Notes under the pieces: generated by a model
The model's database searches: none
Seen by the model: the letters and a program-made list of their open reading frames with translations, nothing else
Told to the model about the DNA's origin: nothing
Program-made: the position numbers and the translations under genes
Shown: piece by piece, positions 23,125 through 31,131 of the stretch
Numbering within the stretch: position 1 is the stretch's first letter
How the letters are laid out: every line of letters begins with the position of its first letter
Assembly (NCBI RefSeq): GCF_003602235.1
Contig: NZ_QZVS01000058.1
Coordinates: 1 to 42,264 of the forward strand
Source of the DNA: Cryobacterium melibiosiphilum
Lineage (GTDB): Bacteria > Actinomycetota > Actinomycetes > Actinomycetales > Microbacteriaceae
DNA: 42,264 nt
Reading direction: 5' to 3'

Positions 23125-23634
23125 ATGCACGCCTCCGAGACCCTCAGCGCCAACCTCCAGTCCGTCCTGGTCGACCTGATCGACCTGCACGTGCAGGGAA
23201 AACAGGCCCACTGGAACATCCTCGGCACCAATTTTCGTGACCTGCACCACCAGCTCGACACAATCGTCGACGACGTGCGCGAGTTCTCCGACCAGGTCGC
23301 CGAACGTATGCGTGCCCTCGAGGCCATGCCCGATGGTCGCGCCGAGACGGTCACCGCCACCACCCACCTGCCGCATTTTCCGGCCGGGGAGGTCAGCACG
23401 ACCGACGCGGTGGGCCTGATCACCGAGCGCCTCGACACGACCGTCGCCAACATCCGCGCGGTGCACGATGAGGTCGACGAGGAAGACCCGACCAGCGCCG
23501 ACATCCTGCACCTGGTCATCGAAAAGCTCGAGCAGCATGCCTGGATGGTCAGCGCCGAGACCCGCAAGCCTCGCACGCTCGCCGCGGTCCCGTCGGCGAA
23601 GGCCGCGGGCAGCGGTTCCCGGGACACCGAGTGA
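23125..23634 (+). CDS. dps: Dps-family DNA-protecting ferritin-like protein
   Basis: 169 residues with a strong ribosome site (GAGAGGA). The single Dps/ferritin domain has the dinuclear-site signature spread between subunits: HWNILGTNFRDLHHQLDTIVDDVREFSDQVAERM (His, Asp and Glu ligands) and a C-terminal helix with HAWMVSAETRKP. It assembles as a dodecamer that oxidises and stores iron with hydrogen peroxide, protecting DNA in stationary phase or stress. The short Ala/Lys/Ser/Gly-rich tail could bind DNA. It lies 70 bp before the acyl-CoA-dehydrogenase-like gene on the same strand, with a separate ribosome site and no clear terminator. Confidence 0.93.
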   Translation: MHASETLSANLQSVLVDLIDLHVQGKQAHWNILGTNFRDLHHQLDTIVDDVREFSDQVAERMRALEAMPDGRAETVTATTHLPHFPAGEVSTTDAVGLITERLDTTVANIRAVHDEVDEEDPTSADILHLVIEKLEQHAWMVSAETRKPRTLAAVPSAKAAGSGSRDTE

Positions 23635-23704
23635 GCCTGCGCCGCCCGCTTTGACCTGCCGGGCGTCATCCGCTGCCCGCCCCGCTACGTTCCAGAGGAG
23701 ACCC

Positions 23705-24967
23705 ATGACCACGCAGACGCAGACGCACCGGCCGGTGGACGCCCGGGTCTCAGCGGCCAGCGCGCACGGCCCGCAGCCGGTACGCCTGCCCCGGGCGGCT
23801 GCCGACCCGACCAGCCAGCCCCTCGGGCCGGTCATGCCCCTCGCGTCCGGCGTGACCCTCGGCCAGCTGTCCTCGGCGGCCCTGGTACGGGGCAATGCGG
23901 GTCGTGCGCTCACGCTGGCGCGGCAGCTGGGCGCATCCGTTCCCGTGATCGGCGCGGGCGAGACCGCGGTGCTGTTCGAGACGCTGGCGAGCCTTGCCGC
24001 GGTCGACCTCACCGCCGCGCGGGTGGCCGAAGCCCACCTCGACGCGCTCGCCATCCTGCGCCAGGCGGGGATCGATCCCGCGGCGCTCTTCCCGGCGGGC
24101 CAGGCCGGGGCGGATGCGGCGGGGCCGGTCTGGGGCGTTTTCGCCGCCGAAGCGAGCGGGCTGCGTCTTGATGCCCTGCCGGTGCAGTCCGGTGGCGTGC
24201 ACCCCCACGCCACCGGCGGCCCCGGTGCTGACGCCCCCTCCTGGCGTCTCGACGGCACCAAACCGTGGTGTTCGCTGGCCGGGTCGCTCTCCCACGCCCT
24301 CGTGACGGCCCGAACCTCCGACAGCCAGCGGCGGCTCTTCGCGGTCGACCTGCGGCAGCCGGGGGTCGGCGTGCGCGCGGGAGGGTGGGTGGCGCTCGGC
24401 CTGCCAAGCGTGCCGAGCGGCCCCGTCGACTTCGCGGCCGTCGCGGCCCGCCCGATCGGAGCCGACGGCTGGTACCTGCAACGCCCCGGGTTTGCGTGGG
24501 GCGGCATCGGGGTCGCGGCCTGCTGGTTCGGCGGTGCGGTCGGCGTCGCCCGGCAGCTGTACGCGGCCGTGCACACGCCGGCGCACCACGCCCCCGACCA
24601 GATCGCCCTCGCGCACCTCGGCGCGATCGACGTTCTCCTGACTGCCTGCGGCAGCGCGCTCGGCCAGGCCGCCGCGGCGATCGACTCCGGCGCGGCGACC
24701 GGAACGGACGGAGCTCGACTGGCCGCCCGGGTGCGGGGGCTCGTCGCCCGCAGCGCCGACGAAATCATCACCCGGGTGGGCCATGCGCTCGGCCCGGCGC
24801 CCCTCGCCTTCGATGCCCGGCACGCGCAGCGCATCGCCGACCTGCAGCTGTATGTGCGCCAGCACCACGCCGAACGGGACGATGCCGCCCTCGGCCGCAT
24901 GCTGCTCGCGCCGGGCGCGACCCACGCCGCCGACGGCGCACCGGCGCAGGGCGGCTCCCCGTGGTGA
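23705..24967 (+). CDS. Acyl-CoA-dehydrogenase-like protein
   Basis: 420 residues from an ATG with AGAGGAG upstream. The order of elements follows the acyl-CoA dehydrogenase fold: an N-terminal helical part, a middle beta region (WRLDGTKPWCSLAG with the substrate/FAD strand, then a VDLRQPGV strand) and C-terminal helices (RPGFAWGGIGVAACWFGGAVGVARQLY, and ALGPAPLAFDARHAQRIADLQLYVRQHH). It is diverged and the catalytic Glu cannot be set by eye. Its stop overlaps the next gene start (GTGA), and a third gene overlaps in turn. Such a protein in this cassette may act on an acyl or lipid-like intermediate; this is inference. Confidence 0.75.
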   Translation: MTTQTQTHRPVDARVSAASAHGPQPVRLPRAAADPTSQPLGPVMPLASGVTLGQLSSAALVRGNAGRALTLARQLGASVPVIGAGETAVLFETLASLAAVDLTAARVAEAHLDALAILRQAGIDPAALFPAGQAGADAAGPVWGVFAAEASGLRLDALPVQSGGVHPHATGGPGADAPSWRLDGTKPWCSLAGSLSHALVTARTSDSQRRLFAVDLRQPGVGVRAGGWVALGLPSVPSGPVDFAAVAARPIGADGWYLQRPGFAWGGIGVAACWFGGAVGVARQLYAAVHTPAHHAPDQIALAHLGAIDVLLTACGSALGQAAAAIDSGAATGTDGARLAARVRGLVARSADEIITRVGHALGPAPLAFDARHAQRIADLQLYVRQHHAERDDAALGRMLLAPGATHAADGAPAQGGSPW

Positions 24968-26511
24968 ACTTCACCCACCTCGATGAGGGCACCCCCGAAG
25001 ACGACTGGGCCGCCGCCGACCTGCCGGCCACGCTGCCCGCCCTGCTGCTCGACGGCGTCGAACGCCTCGTGGTGGTGGCGGCGCACCCCGACGACGAGAC
25101 CCTCGGCGCCGGAGGCCTGCTGGCCCGGGCCGCGCACCTCGGGCTGCCGATCGTGGTGGTGGTGCTCAGTAGCGGCGAGGCCTCGCATCCCGATTCGACC
25201 ACGCACACCGTGGGCCAGCTCGCCGCGCTGCGCGAATCCGAGCTGACGGATGCCCTCGCCGCCCTCGCCCCGACGGCCGACGTGCGCCTGCTGCGGCTTC
25301 CCGACGGCGCCCTCTCGGATCACCTCGATGAGGCGACGCAGGCGATCACCCACGCGATCGACGGCGGCGGCCCCGGCACCTGGGTGATCGCACCGTGGCG
25401 TTCCGACGGCCACCCCGACCACACGGCCGCGGGGGATGCCGCCGCGACTGCGGCTGCCGACGCGAATGCGCGGCTGCTCGAATACCCGATCTGGGCCTGG
25501 CACTGGTCCACTCCGGGCAGCGACGTCTGGGCCGGCGTCTGGCCCGGCGTCTGGCCGCAGGGTGCGACGCTCAGCGTGCTTCAGCTCAGCGCGGCCGAGC
25601 AGCGGACGAAGCACGTGGCCCTGGCCGGCTTTCCGAGCCAGACCCGCGAGCTGTCGCCACTGCCCGGCGACGAAGCGCTGCTGACAGCGTCGTTCCTGGC
25701 CTACTTTCGGCGCGGCTACGAAACCTTCATCGAGACGTCGGTGGCTCCGGCCGGCACCGAGCTGGCCGGCGGGGTATCGAACGCGGTTCCGTCAGGGCAC
25801 GGAACCGCCGGAGGTCCCGCATCCGGTGATCTCGCCGGGGTCCTGCAGTCCCCGCCGGGGCCGACCGGCAGCGTCACGGACCTGCACGGCGCGCTGGCCG
25901 CCACCCGCAGCCTCACCGAGCCCTATTTCAACGACCTCTACGCCGGCACCCGCGACCCGTGGGGCTTTGAGTCCCGCTGGTACGAACGTCGCAAACGCGC
26001 GCTGACCGTGGCCGCCCTGCCGCGGCCCCGATTCGCCTCGGTGCTCGAACTCGGCTGCTCCATCGGGGTGTTCACCGAGCAGCTCGCGGGCCGGAGCGAG
26101 TCCGTGCTGGCCGTGGACATCAGCGAGGAACCGCTGCGCATCGCCCGCGAACGGCTGGCCGGGCATCCCGGCGTCGACTTCGAGCGGCTGACCGTGCCGC
26201 GGGAATGGCCGGCGGGCGCGTTCGACCTGATCGTGCTGAGCGAGGTGGGCTACTACTGCTCCACGGCCGACCTGCGCCGCCTGCTCGAGCGCTGCCGGTC
26301 GAGTCTCACCGCCGACGGGGTGCTGCTGGCTTGCCATTGGCGGCATCCGGTGGAGGTGTATCCGCTCACCGGCGACGCGGTGCACGCCCAACTGGCCCGT
26401 GTCGTCGGCCTGCAGCGCACGGTGCACCACGTGGAATACGACTTCATCCTCGAGATTTTCGAACCCCGCCCGGCCCGCTCCGTCGCCCAGCGCGAAGGCC
26501 TCGTGTCGTGA
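24964..26511 (+). CDS. PIG-L deacetylase / SAM methyltransferase fusion
   Basis: 515 residues from the GTG at 24964 (24961 also possible), 4-bp overlap with the previous stop. Residues about 33-245 form a PIG-L/LmbE Zn deacetylase with VVVAAHPDDETLGAGG (zinc-binding His-Asp region, H41/D44) and RSDGHPDHTAAG. Enzymes of this family deacetylate GlcNAc-containing glycolipids and mycothiol precursors. After a Gly/Pro-rich linker, residues about 300-500 form a NodS-type class I methyltransferase: WYERRKRALTVAALP, VLELGCSIGVFTEQLA (motif I), AVDISEEPL, and DLIVLSEVGYY. The two activities together suggest deacetylation and N-methylation of a sugar or similar acceptor, by analogy with Nod-factor enzymes; this is inference. 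Confidence 0.88.
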   Translation: MNFTHLDEGTPEDDWAAADLPATLPALLLDGVERLVVVAAHPDDETLGAGGLLARAAHLGLPIVVVVLSSGEASHPDSTTHTVGQLAALRESELTDALAALAPTADVRLLRLPDGALSDHLDEATQAITHAIDGGGPGTWVIAPWRSDGHPDHTAAGDAAATAAADANARLLEYPIWAWHWSTPGSDVWAGVWPGVWPQGATLSVLQLSAAEQRTKHVALAGFPSQTRELSPLPGDEALLTASFLAYFRRGYETFIETSVAPAGTELAGGVSNAVPSGHGTAGGPASGDLAGVLQSPPGPTGSVTDLHGALAATRSLTEPYFNDLYAGTRDPWGFESRWYERRKRALTVAALPRPRFASVLELGCSIGVFTEQLAGRSESVLAVDISEEPLRIARERLAGHPGVDFERLTVPREWPAGAFDLIVLSEVGYYCSTADLRRLLERCRSSLTADGVLLACHWRHPVEVYPLTGDAVHAQLARVVGLQRTVHHVEYDFILEIFEPRPARSVAQREGLVS

Positions 26512-27329
26512 CGTCGCCGGAACCCCGCGATCGGGCCGGGCGCCTCGATCAGGCCGGGCGCCTCGATCAGGCCGGGCGCCTCGATCAGGTCGGGATCGTT
26601 ATTCCGGTGCGCAACGAAGAGCTGCTGCTGCCGCGCTGCCTCACCGCGCTCGCCGTGGCCATCGCGGCCGTGCGGGCGTCACCCGCGCCGGCCCGGCCGC
26701 GGGTCAGTGTGGTGATCGTGCTGGACCGCTGCAGCGACGGCTCCGCGAGCGTCGCCGCCGACTGGCCGCAGTACGGCGCGGTCGTCAGTGCGGCCGGGTC
26801 GGTCGGCGCCGCCCGGCGCGCGGGCGCTGACCGGCTCCTCGCGGGTCTCGGCAGCAAGCCACCGCGCCGACTCTGGCTGGCGACGACGGATGCCGATTCG
26901 GCCGTTCCGCCGAACTGGCTCACGGCCCAGCTGGCCTTCGCCCGCAACGGCGCCGAACTCGTGCTCGGCACCGTCGTGCCCGACACTGAACTGGCGACCG
27001 CGCAGCAGGAGCGGTGGCTGCAGCGGCACACCCTGGGGGAGGGGCATCCGCACGTGCACGGCGCCAACCTCGGGGTGCGCGCCGACCGCTATCTCGAGGC
27101 CGGCGGATTCGCATCCGTCGAAACCGGCGAAGACCTCCGGCTAGTGGCCGCGCTGCGCGCCCTGCCCGTCACGGAGGCCCGCACCGCACTGATCCCGGTG
27201 CTAACCTCGGGCCGCCTGACCGGGCGCGCCCCCGCCGGCTTCGCCGACTACCTGCGCGCCCAGGTCGCCGCGACCCCGGCGACGGATGCCGCGGCCGGCC
27301 ACCTCGGAACGGCCGACGGCCGCCCCTGA
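26508..27329 (+). CDS. Family 2 glycosyltransferase
   Basis: 273 residues starting at a GTG that overlaps the previous stop by 4 bp. An 18-residue repeat linker (three AGRLDQ units) precedes the GT-A fold: VGIVIPVRNEELLLPRCL, VVIVLDRCSDGSASVA, an acidic metal-site-like TTDADSAVPPNW, and the acceptor-side GEGHPHVHGANLGVRADRYLEAGGF with GEDLRLV. These are glycosyltransferase family 2 features, using a nucleotide-sugar donor. It is the last gene of a three-gene overlapping cassette and is probably the transfer step of its pathway. The product is unknown. Confidence 0.85.
   Translation: MTSPEPRDRAGRLDQAGRLDQAGRLDQVGIVIPVRNEELLLPRCLTALAVAIAAVRASPAPARPRVSVVIVLDRCSDGSASVAADWPQYGAVVSAAGSVGAARRAGADRLLAGLGSKPPRRLWLATTDADSAVPPNWLTAQLAFARNGAELVLGTVVPDTELATAQQERWLQRHTLGEGHPHVHGANLGVRADRYLEAGGFASVETGEDLRLVAALRALPVTEARTALIPVLTSGRLTGRAPAGFADYLRAQVAATPATDAAAGHLGTADGRP
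26534..26587 (+). repeat. Three perfect 18-bp tandem repeats in the glycosyltransferase N-terminus
   Basis: Units GGCCGGGCGCCTCGATCA at 26534-26551, 26552-26569 and 26570-26587 are identical and in frame, adding AGRLDQ each time just ahead of the first glycosyltransferase strand. Perfect identity indicates a recent slippage event. Confidence 0.9.
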
Positions 27330-27397
27330 CCAGATCGGCCGTGCCCCGCTCTGCCCGGCCCGGCCCGGCCCGGCCCTGCCCGACTCGAACAGCCGGG

Positions 27398-28324
27398 TCA
27401 GGTGCGCAGGTACTCGAGTGCCGCCGCAACGAGGAGCTTGCGCCCGACGTCGATCGCGGGCGCGTCGACGAGTTCGAAGCGGGCGCTGTGGGGGCCGGTA
27501 CCCTCATCAGGTCCGACCTCGTCGTCGCTGAACCGGGCCGGGTCCATGCCGCCCCAGAGCCAGAAGGCCGACGGGATCTCGGGGCCCGGGGACCGGTCGC
27601 CGGCGATCCCGAATTCGGCGGAGTCGTCGCAGCCCATCCGGCACGGGCGCCGGCGCACGCCGCCGGGCACCAGGGCTTCGTGGGCGGACTGAACCCGGTC
27701 GGTCACGGTCGACGTCCACGGTGCGGTCGGGTGCTCGACCCGGCCGACGGCAAACGGTCCGACGTGCTGGCCGAGCACAACATCGGGCCGGGGAAACCGG
27801 GTGAACAGGCCGTCGTCGAGCATGGCGCGGGCGCCGGCACCCTCGTCTTCGGCGGGCTGCCCGACGATCATCAGGGTTCCGCGCCAGCGATCCGATGCCT
27901 GCTCGAGCACATCCGCCGCCGCGGCCAAGGCGGTGACCTGCATGTCGTGCCCGCAGGCGTGCATGACCGGGGTGGCGACGCCGCCCACGGTCTGGGTGGC
28001 GCGGCTGCGCCAGGCCAGGTCGGTCTGCTCGAGCATCGGCCGGCCGTCCATGTGGCCGCGCAGCATCACGACCGGGCCGGTGCCGTTGCGCAGCAGGCCG
28101 ACGACGCCGGTGCCGCCGACGCGGGTGGTCACGGTGAAACCCGCCGCGGTGAGCGAGGCCGCGAGCAGTCCCGCGGTGCGGGTCTCGCGAAACGCGAGCT
28201 CGGGGTGGGCATGCAGGTCGCGAAAGAACGCGACCCAGCGGGGGAGCGCGGCGGCGGTATCGGCGAGGATCTCGTGGGCCACGGTCTTCGCGAGGGCAGA
28301 CGGTGTGGTCGTCAGGGCAGGCAT
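27398..28324 (-). pseudogene. M20 amidohydrolase with lost lid domain
   Basis: 308 residues versus about 400-450 for M20 amidohydrolases. The catalytic half is intact to about 185: HAHPELAFRETRT, MLRGHMDGRPMLEQTDL, MHACGHDMQVTAL and VGQPAEDEGAGARAM (metal ligands His, Asp, Glu). After GPFAVGRVEH the dimerisation or lid domain, usually 110-120 residues, is replaced by about 45 residues unlike it, and the frame then resumes at DDSAEFGIAGD (matching the EDF..FG.AG motif) and PSAFWLWGG. An internal deletion that stays in frame is the simplest reading. The ATG has AAGGAC upstream. Activity is doubtful because the lid normally supplies active-site residues. A rare short variant remains possible. 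Confidence 0.65.
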
Positions 28325-28476
28325 CGGAGTCCTTAGGGTGGGGCAGACGGGGATCCTGGCCCGCGGCGCCGGGGGTCGTGCTGCCCAGCGTGGCGGTCCG
28401 TGATGGGATTGACGTCATCGATCGTGCAATGTGCACGAATTTGCCGCTGCGCGGCGTTTGCTGCAGGATCGGGTGA

Positions 28477-29490
28477 GTGATCGACGAACTGGATTTCCAA
28501 CTCATTAACGCCCTGCAGTTGCATCCCCGGGCGTCCTGGGCGCAGCTCGAGTCGGTTCTCGACTCCGACGCGACGACGCTGTCCAGGCGCTGGGCACGGC
28601 TGACCGGTGACGGCCTGGTCTGGTCCACGGCTTACCCGACCACGCGTAAGGAATGGGGAACGGGCCCGAACGTGGTCTGTGCCTTCGTCGAGGTGAACTG
28701 CGCCGCGAGCCGCCGCGAAGACGTGCTGCGGGAGCTCGGCGGCCTGGCCGGGGTGCTCAGCGTGGACTGCACCTCCGGAGCCCGAGACCTGATGCTCACC
28801 CTCGTGATGACCAGCGTCGCCGAGATCGATCGGTATGTGGCGGATGCCGTGGCCACGGTCGGCGGCGTGCAGGCGACCCGCACCAACTTCATCTCTCGCT
28901 TCTTCGCCGACGGTTCCGACTGGCGGCTGCACGTGCTGCGGGATCGACAGGTGCAGGCGATCCTCGCGCTCAAGGGCACGATCCATGATGCCCCTGAGGT
29001 GCCGACCGCCCACCTGATGGAGGTGCTGACGGCGCTCGGCAGCGACATCCGTCTCGCCGCGTCGGCCATTGCTCTGGACACCGGGCGCAGCGTGTCGTCG
29101 GTCAACCGGTCGATTCGAGGCCTGATGCATGCCGGCTGGGTGCAGTCCCGCATCGAGATCGCCCACACGGCCATCGGTTTCGATGCCACGACCATGCTCT
29201 GGTACAGCGTTCCGCGCGCGCAGGTCGAGGCGGTCGGATCGGCGATTTCGCTGCAGCCGGAGACCCGCATGTGCGCGGGGGTGGTGGGATCGGCGAACCT
29301 CGCGGTGACGCTGTGGCTGAAAGACCTCGAGCAGCTGGATGAGGTGGAGAGCCGGGTGGCCCGGCTGTTTCCCAGCGCCCTGGTCGTGGACCGCTGGCTG
29401 CTGCCCCGCCAGGTGAAACGGATCGGCCACCTGATCGGAACGGATGGCCGCCACGGCGGTTATGTCGAACCGGTGCGCACCGTGCGGTGA
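28477..29490 (+). CDS. Double-unit Lrp/AsnC-type transcriptional regulator
   Basis: 337 residues, about twice the length of a usual Lrp protein. There are two winged helix-turn-helix segments, at about 1-50 (IDELDFQLINALQLHPRASW.QLE) and about 175-225 (LMEVLTALGSDIRLAASAIALDTGRSVSSVNRSIRGL), each followed by a ligand-binding RAM-like beta-alpha region (WGTGPNVVCAFVEV... and FDATTMLWYSVPRAQVEA). Such proteins are amino-acid or peptide-derivative-responsive. It is divergent from the M20 amidohydrolase gene (153 bp between starts), the common pairing of such regulators with hydrolases and transporters, so that gene is the probable former target. The start is a GTG with AGGA about ten bases upstream. 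Confidence 0.85.
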   Translation: MIDELDFQLINALQLHPRASWAQLESVLDSDATTLSRRWARLTGDGLVWSTAYPTTRKEWGTGPNVVCAFVEVNCAASRREDVLRELGGLAGVLSVDCTSGARDLMLTLVMTSVAEIDRYVADAVATVGGVQATRTNFISRFFADGSDWRLHVLRDRQVQAILALKGTIHDAPEVPTAHLMEVLTALGSDIRLAASAIALDTGRSVSSVNRSIRGLMHAGWVQSRIEIAHTAIGFDATTMLWYSVPRAQVEAVGSAISLQPETRMCAGVVGSANLAVTLWLKDLEQLDEVESRVARLFPSALVVDRWLLPRQVKRIGHLIGTDGRHGGYVEPVRTVR

Positions 29491-29536
29491 CGGTCAGTGA
29501 CGCCTGGCGTGCCCGTGCCCGTGGCAGGATGAAGGC

Positions 29537-30562
29537 ATGACTTATGTGCCCTCTGAAGCCCGTTACGAGTCCATGCCCTACCGTCGAGTCGGCCGCAGCG
29601 GCCTGAAACTGCCGGCCATTTCGCTCGGCCTGTGGCAGAACTTCGGAGGGGACACCGCCTTCGACACCCAGCGGGCGATCCTGCGCCGCGCGTTCGACCT
29701 CGGCATCACCCACTTCGACCTCGCCAACAATTACGGACCGCCCTACGGCAGCGCCGAAACGAACTTCGGCCGGCATCTCGCGAACGACTTCTCCTCGCAC
29801 CGCGACGAGCTCGTCATCTCGACCAAGGCCGGGTACGACATGTGGCCCGGTCCCTACGGCAACAACGGCTCGCGCAAGTACCTGCTGTCGAGCCTCGACC
29901 AGTCCCTGGGCCGGATGGGACTCGACTACGTCGACGTGTTCTACTCCCACCGGGCCGATCCCGATACCCCGCTCGAAGAGACGATGGGAGCGCTGCACAC
30001 CGCCGTCACGAGCGGCCGCGCGCTGTACGCGGGAATCTCCTCCTACTCGCCCGAACGCACCCGTCAGGCCGCGGCGATCCTCGCCGACCTCGGTACCCCA
30101 CTGCTGATCCACCAGCCGTCCTACTCGCTGTTCAACCGCTGGGTCGAGGACGACCTGCTTGTCACCCTCGAAGACCTCGGCACCGGCTGCATCGCGTTCT
30201 CGCCGCTCGCGCAGGGGCTGCTGACCGACCGCTACCTGAGTGGCATTCCGGCCGACTCCCGGATCGCGCGTGACGGCTCCGCGAAGAAGACGATGCTCAC
30301 CGAGAAGGCGCTCACGAGCATTCGCGGACTGACCGAGATCGCGGCCGGCCGCGGCCAGTCGCTCGCCCAGATGGCCCTGGCCTGGGTGCTGCGCTCGCCG
30401 GAGGTCACCTCGGCGCTGGTGGGTGCGTCATCCGTCGCCCAGCTGGAAACGAACGTCGCGGCCTTGAACAACCTCGCGTTCAGCGCCGACGAACTCGACG
30501 CGATCGACGAGCACGCCAGCGACAAGGGCATCAACCTCTGGGCGACCTCGAGCGCGGTGTAG
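29537..30562 (+). CDS. Aldo/keto reductase (L-glyceraldehyde-3-phosphate reductase YghZ-like)
   Basis: 341 residues, right for the YghZ/MgrA group; GAAGG precedes the ATG. The aldo/keto reductase tetrad is visible: Asp and Tyr in FDLANNYGPPYGSAE, Lys in STKAGYD and His in FYSHRADPDTPLEETM. Further family strands are ALYAGISSYSPERT and IHQPSYSLFNRW, with SSVAQLETNVAALN binding NADPH at the C-terminus. The enzyme would reduce an aldehyde such as L-glyceraldehyde-3-phosphate or methylglyoxal in the cytoplasm. It stands alone, with a convergent GyrI-like gene 20 bp downstream. Confidence 0.92.
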   Translation: MTYVPSEARYESMPYRRVGRSGLKLPAISLGLWQNFGGDTAFDTQRAILRRAFDLGITHFDLANNYGPPYGSAETNFGRHLANDFSSHRDELVISTKAGYDMWPGPYGNNGSRKYLLSSLDQSLGRMGLDYVDVFYSHRADPDTPLEETMGALHTAVTSGRALYAGISSYSPERTRQAAAILADLGTPLLIHQPSYSLFNRWVEDDLLVTLEDLGTGCIAFSPLAQGLLTDRYLSGIPADSRIARDGSAKKTMLTEKALTSIRGLTEIAAGRGQSLAQMALAWVLRSPEVTSALVGASSVAQLETNVAALNNLAFSADELDAIDEHASDKGINLWATSSAV

Positions 30563-30582
30563 CCGGGCGGCCAGCGGGGAGC

Positions 30583-31038
30583 TCAGGCCAGCGGGTAGAC
30601 GAGCCGGGTCTGCCACGCGGCCGGGTCGGGGTTCTCGGCCGGGCCGACGAGGTATTCCTCCCAGGTGACGGCGGCCAGGGCCAGGTGCTGCTTCTCCACC
30701 CAGACGGAGAGCAGCTGGTGGGTCTTGCGGATCGTGTCGTAGCCGCCGGTGTGCACGGCGACGACGGCCGGCCCGCCGGGGAGGGCTTCAATGACGGATG
30801 CCGCCCGCGGCGTGGCGAGGGCGGCCACCGGAAACCCGGCGGTCACCTCCACGGTGTCGTGCGCCATCGCGTGGTACACCGCGGTCGGCGGGCCCATGAT
30901 CTCGACGCCGTGGTCCTCCATCTCGCGGGCGACCGCGTCGAAGGTGGGGCGGAAGAACTCGCTCAGCTCCGCCAGCGGCACCAGGGCGCGGTAGCCGAAA
31001 ATGTGTTTCGGTGCCAGGGTGACGCGTTCACAGTTCAT
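30583..31038 (-). CDS. GyrI-like effector-binding-domain protein
   Basis: 151 residues with a single GyrI/AraC-type effector-binding domain: a first strand ending in GYRALVPLAEL, a helix FFRPTFDAVAREMED, GPPTAVYH, then VEVTAGFPVA and a LPGGPAVVAVHTGGYDTIRKTHQLL segment and the closing WEEYLVGPAENPDP. It has no DNA-binding domain. Such stand-alone proteins bind hydrophobic or cationic small molecules, sometimes as hydrolases or drug-binding modules. The ATG has GGGAGA upstream. Three 15-bp direct repeats lie 20-64 bp before the start and may be regulatory. Confidence 0.82.
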   Translation of the reverse strand: MNCERVTLAPKHIFGYRALVPLAELSEFFRPTFDAVAREMEDHGVEIMGPPTAVYHAMAHDTVEVTAGFPVAALATPRAASVIEALPGGPAVVAVHTGGYDTIRKTHQLLSVWVEKQHLALAAVTWEEYLVGPAENPDPAAWQTRLVYPLA

Positions 31039-31057
31039 CGGAATCTCCCGCCGATCG

Positions 31058-31102
31058 ATGCGATCACCGTAAATGCGATCACCGTAGATGCGATCACTGT
31101 AG
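31058..31102 (-). repeat. Three 15-bp iterons upstream of the GyrI-like gene
   Basis: Three head-to-tail units of ATGCGATCACCGTAA/G at 31058-31072, 31073-31087 and 31088-31102; the last has one extra substitution. They lie in the promoter or leader of the minus-strand gene at 31038 and each carries GCGATC. They could be operator sites, or slippage copies. Confidence 0.7.
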
Positions 31103-31131
31103 CGCGGTGCCCGTCGAGTGTGAGGCGCCGG

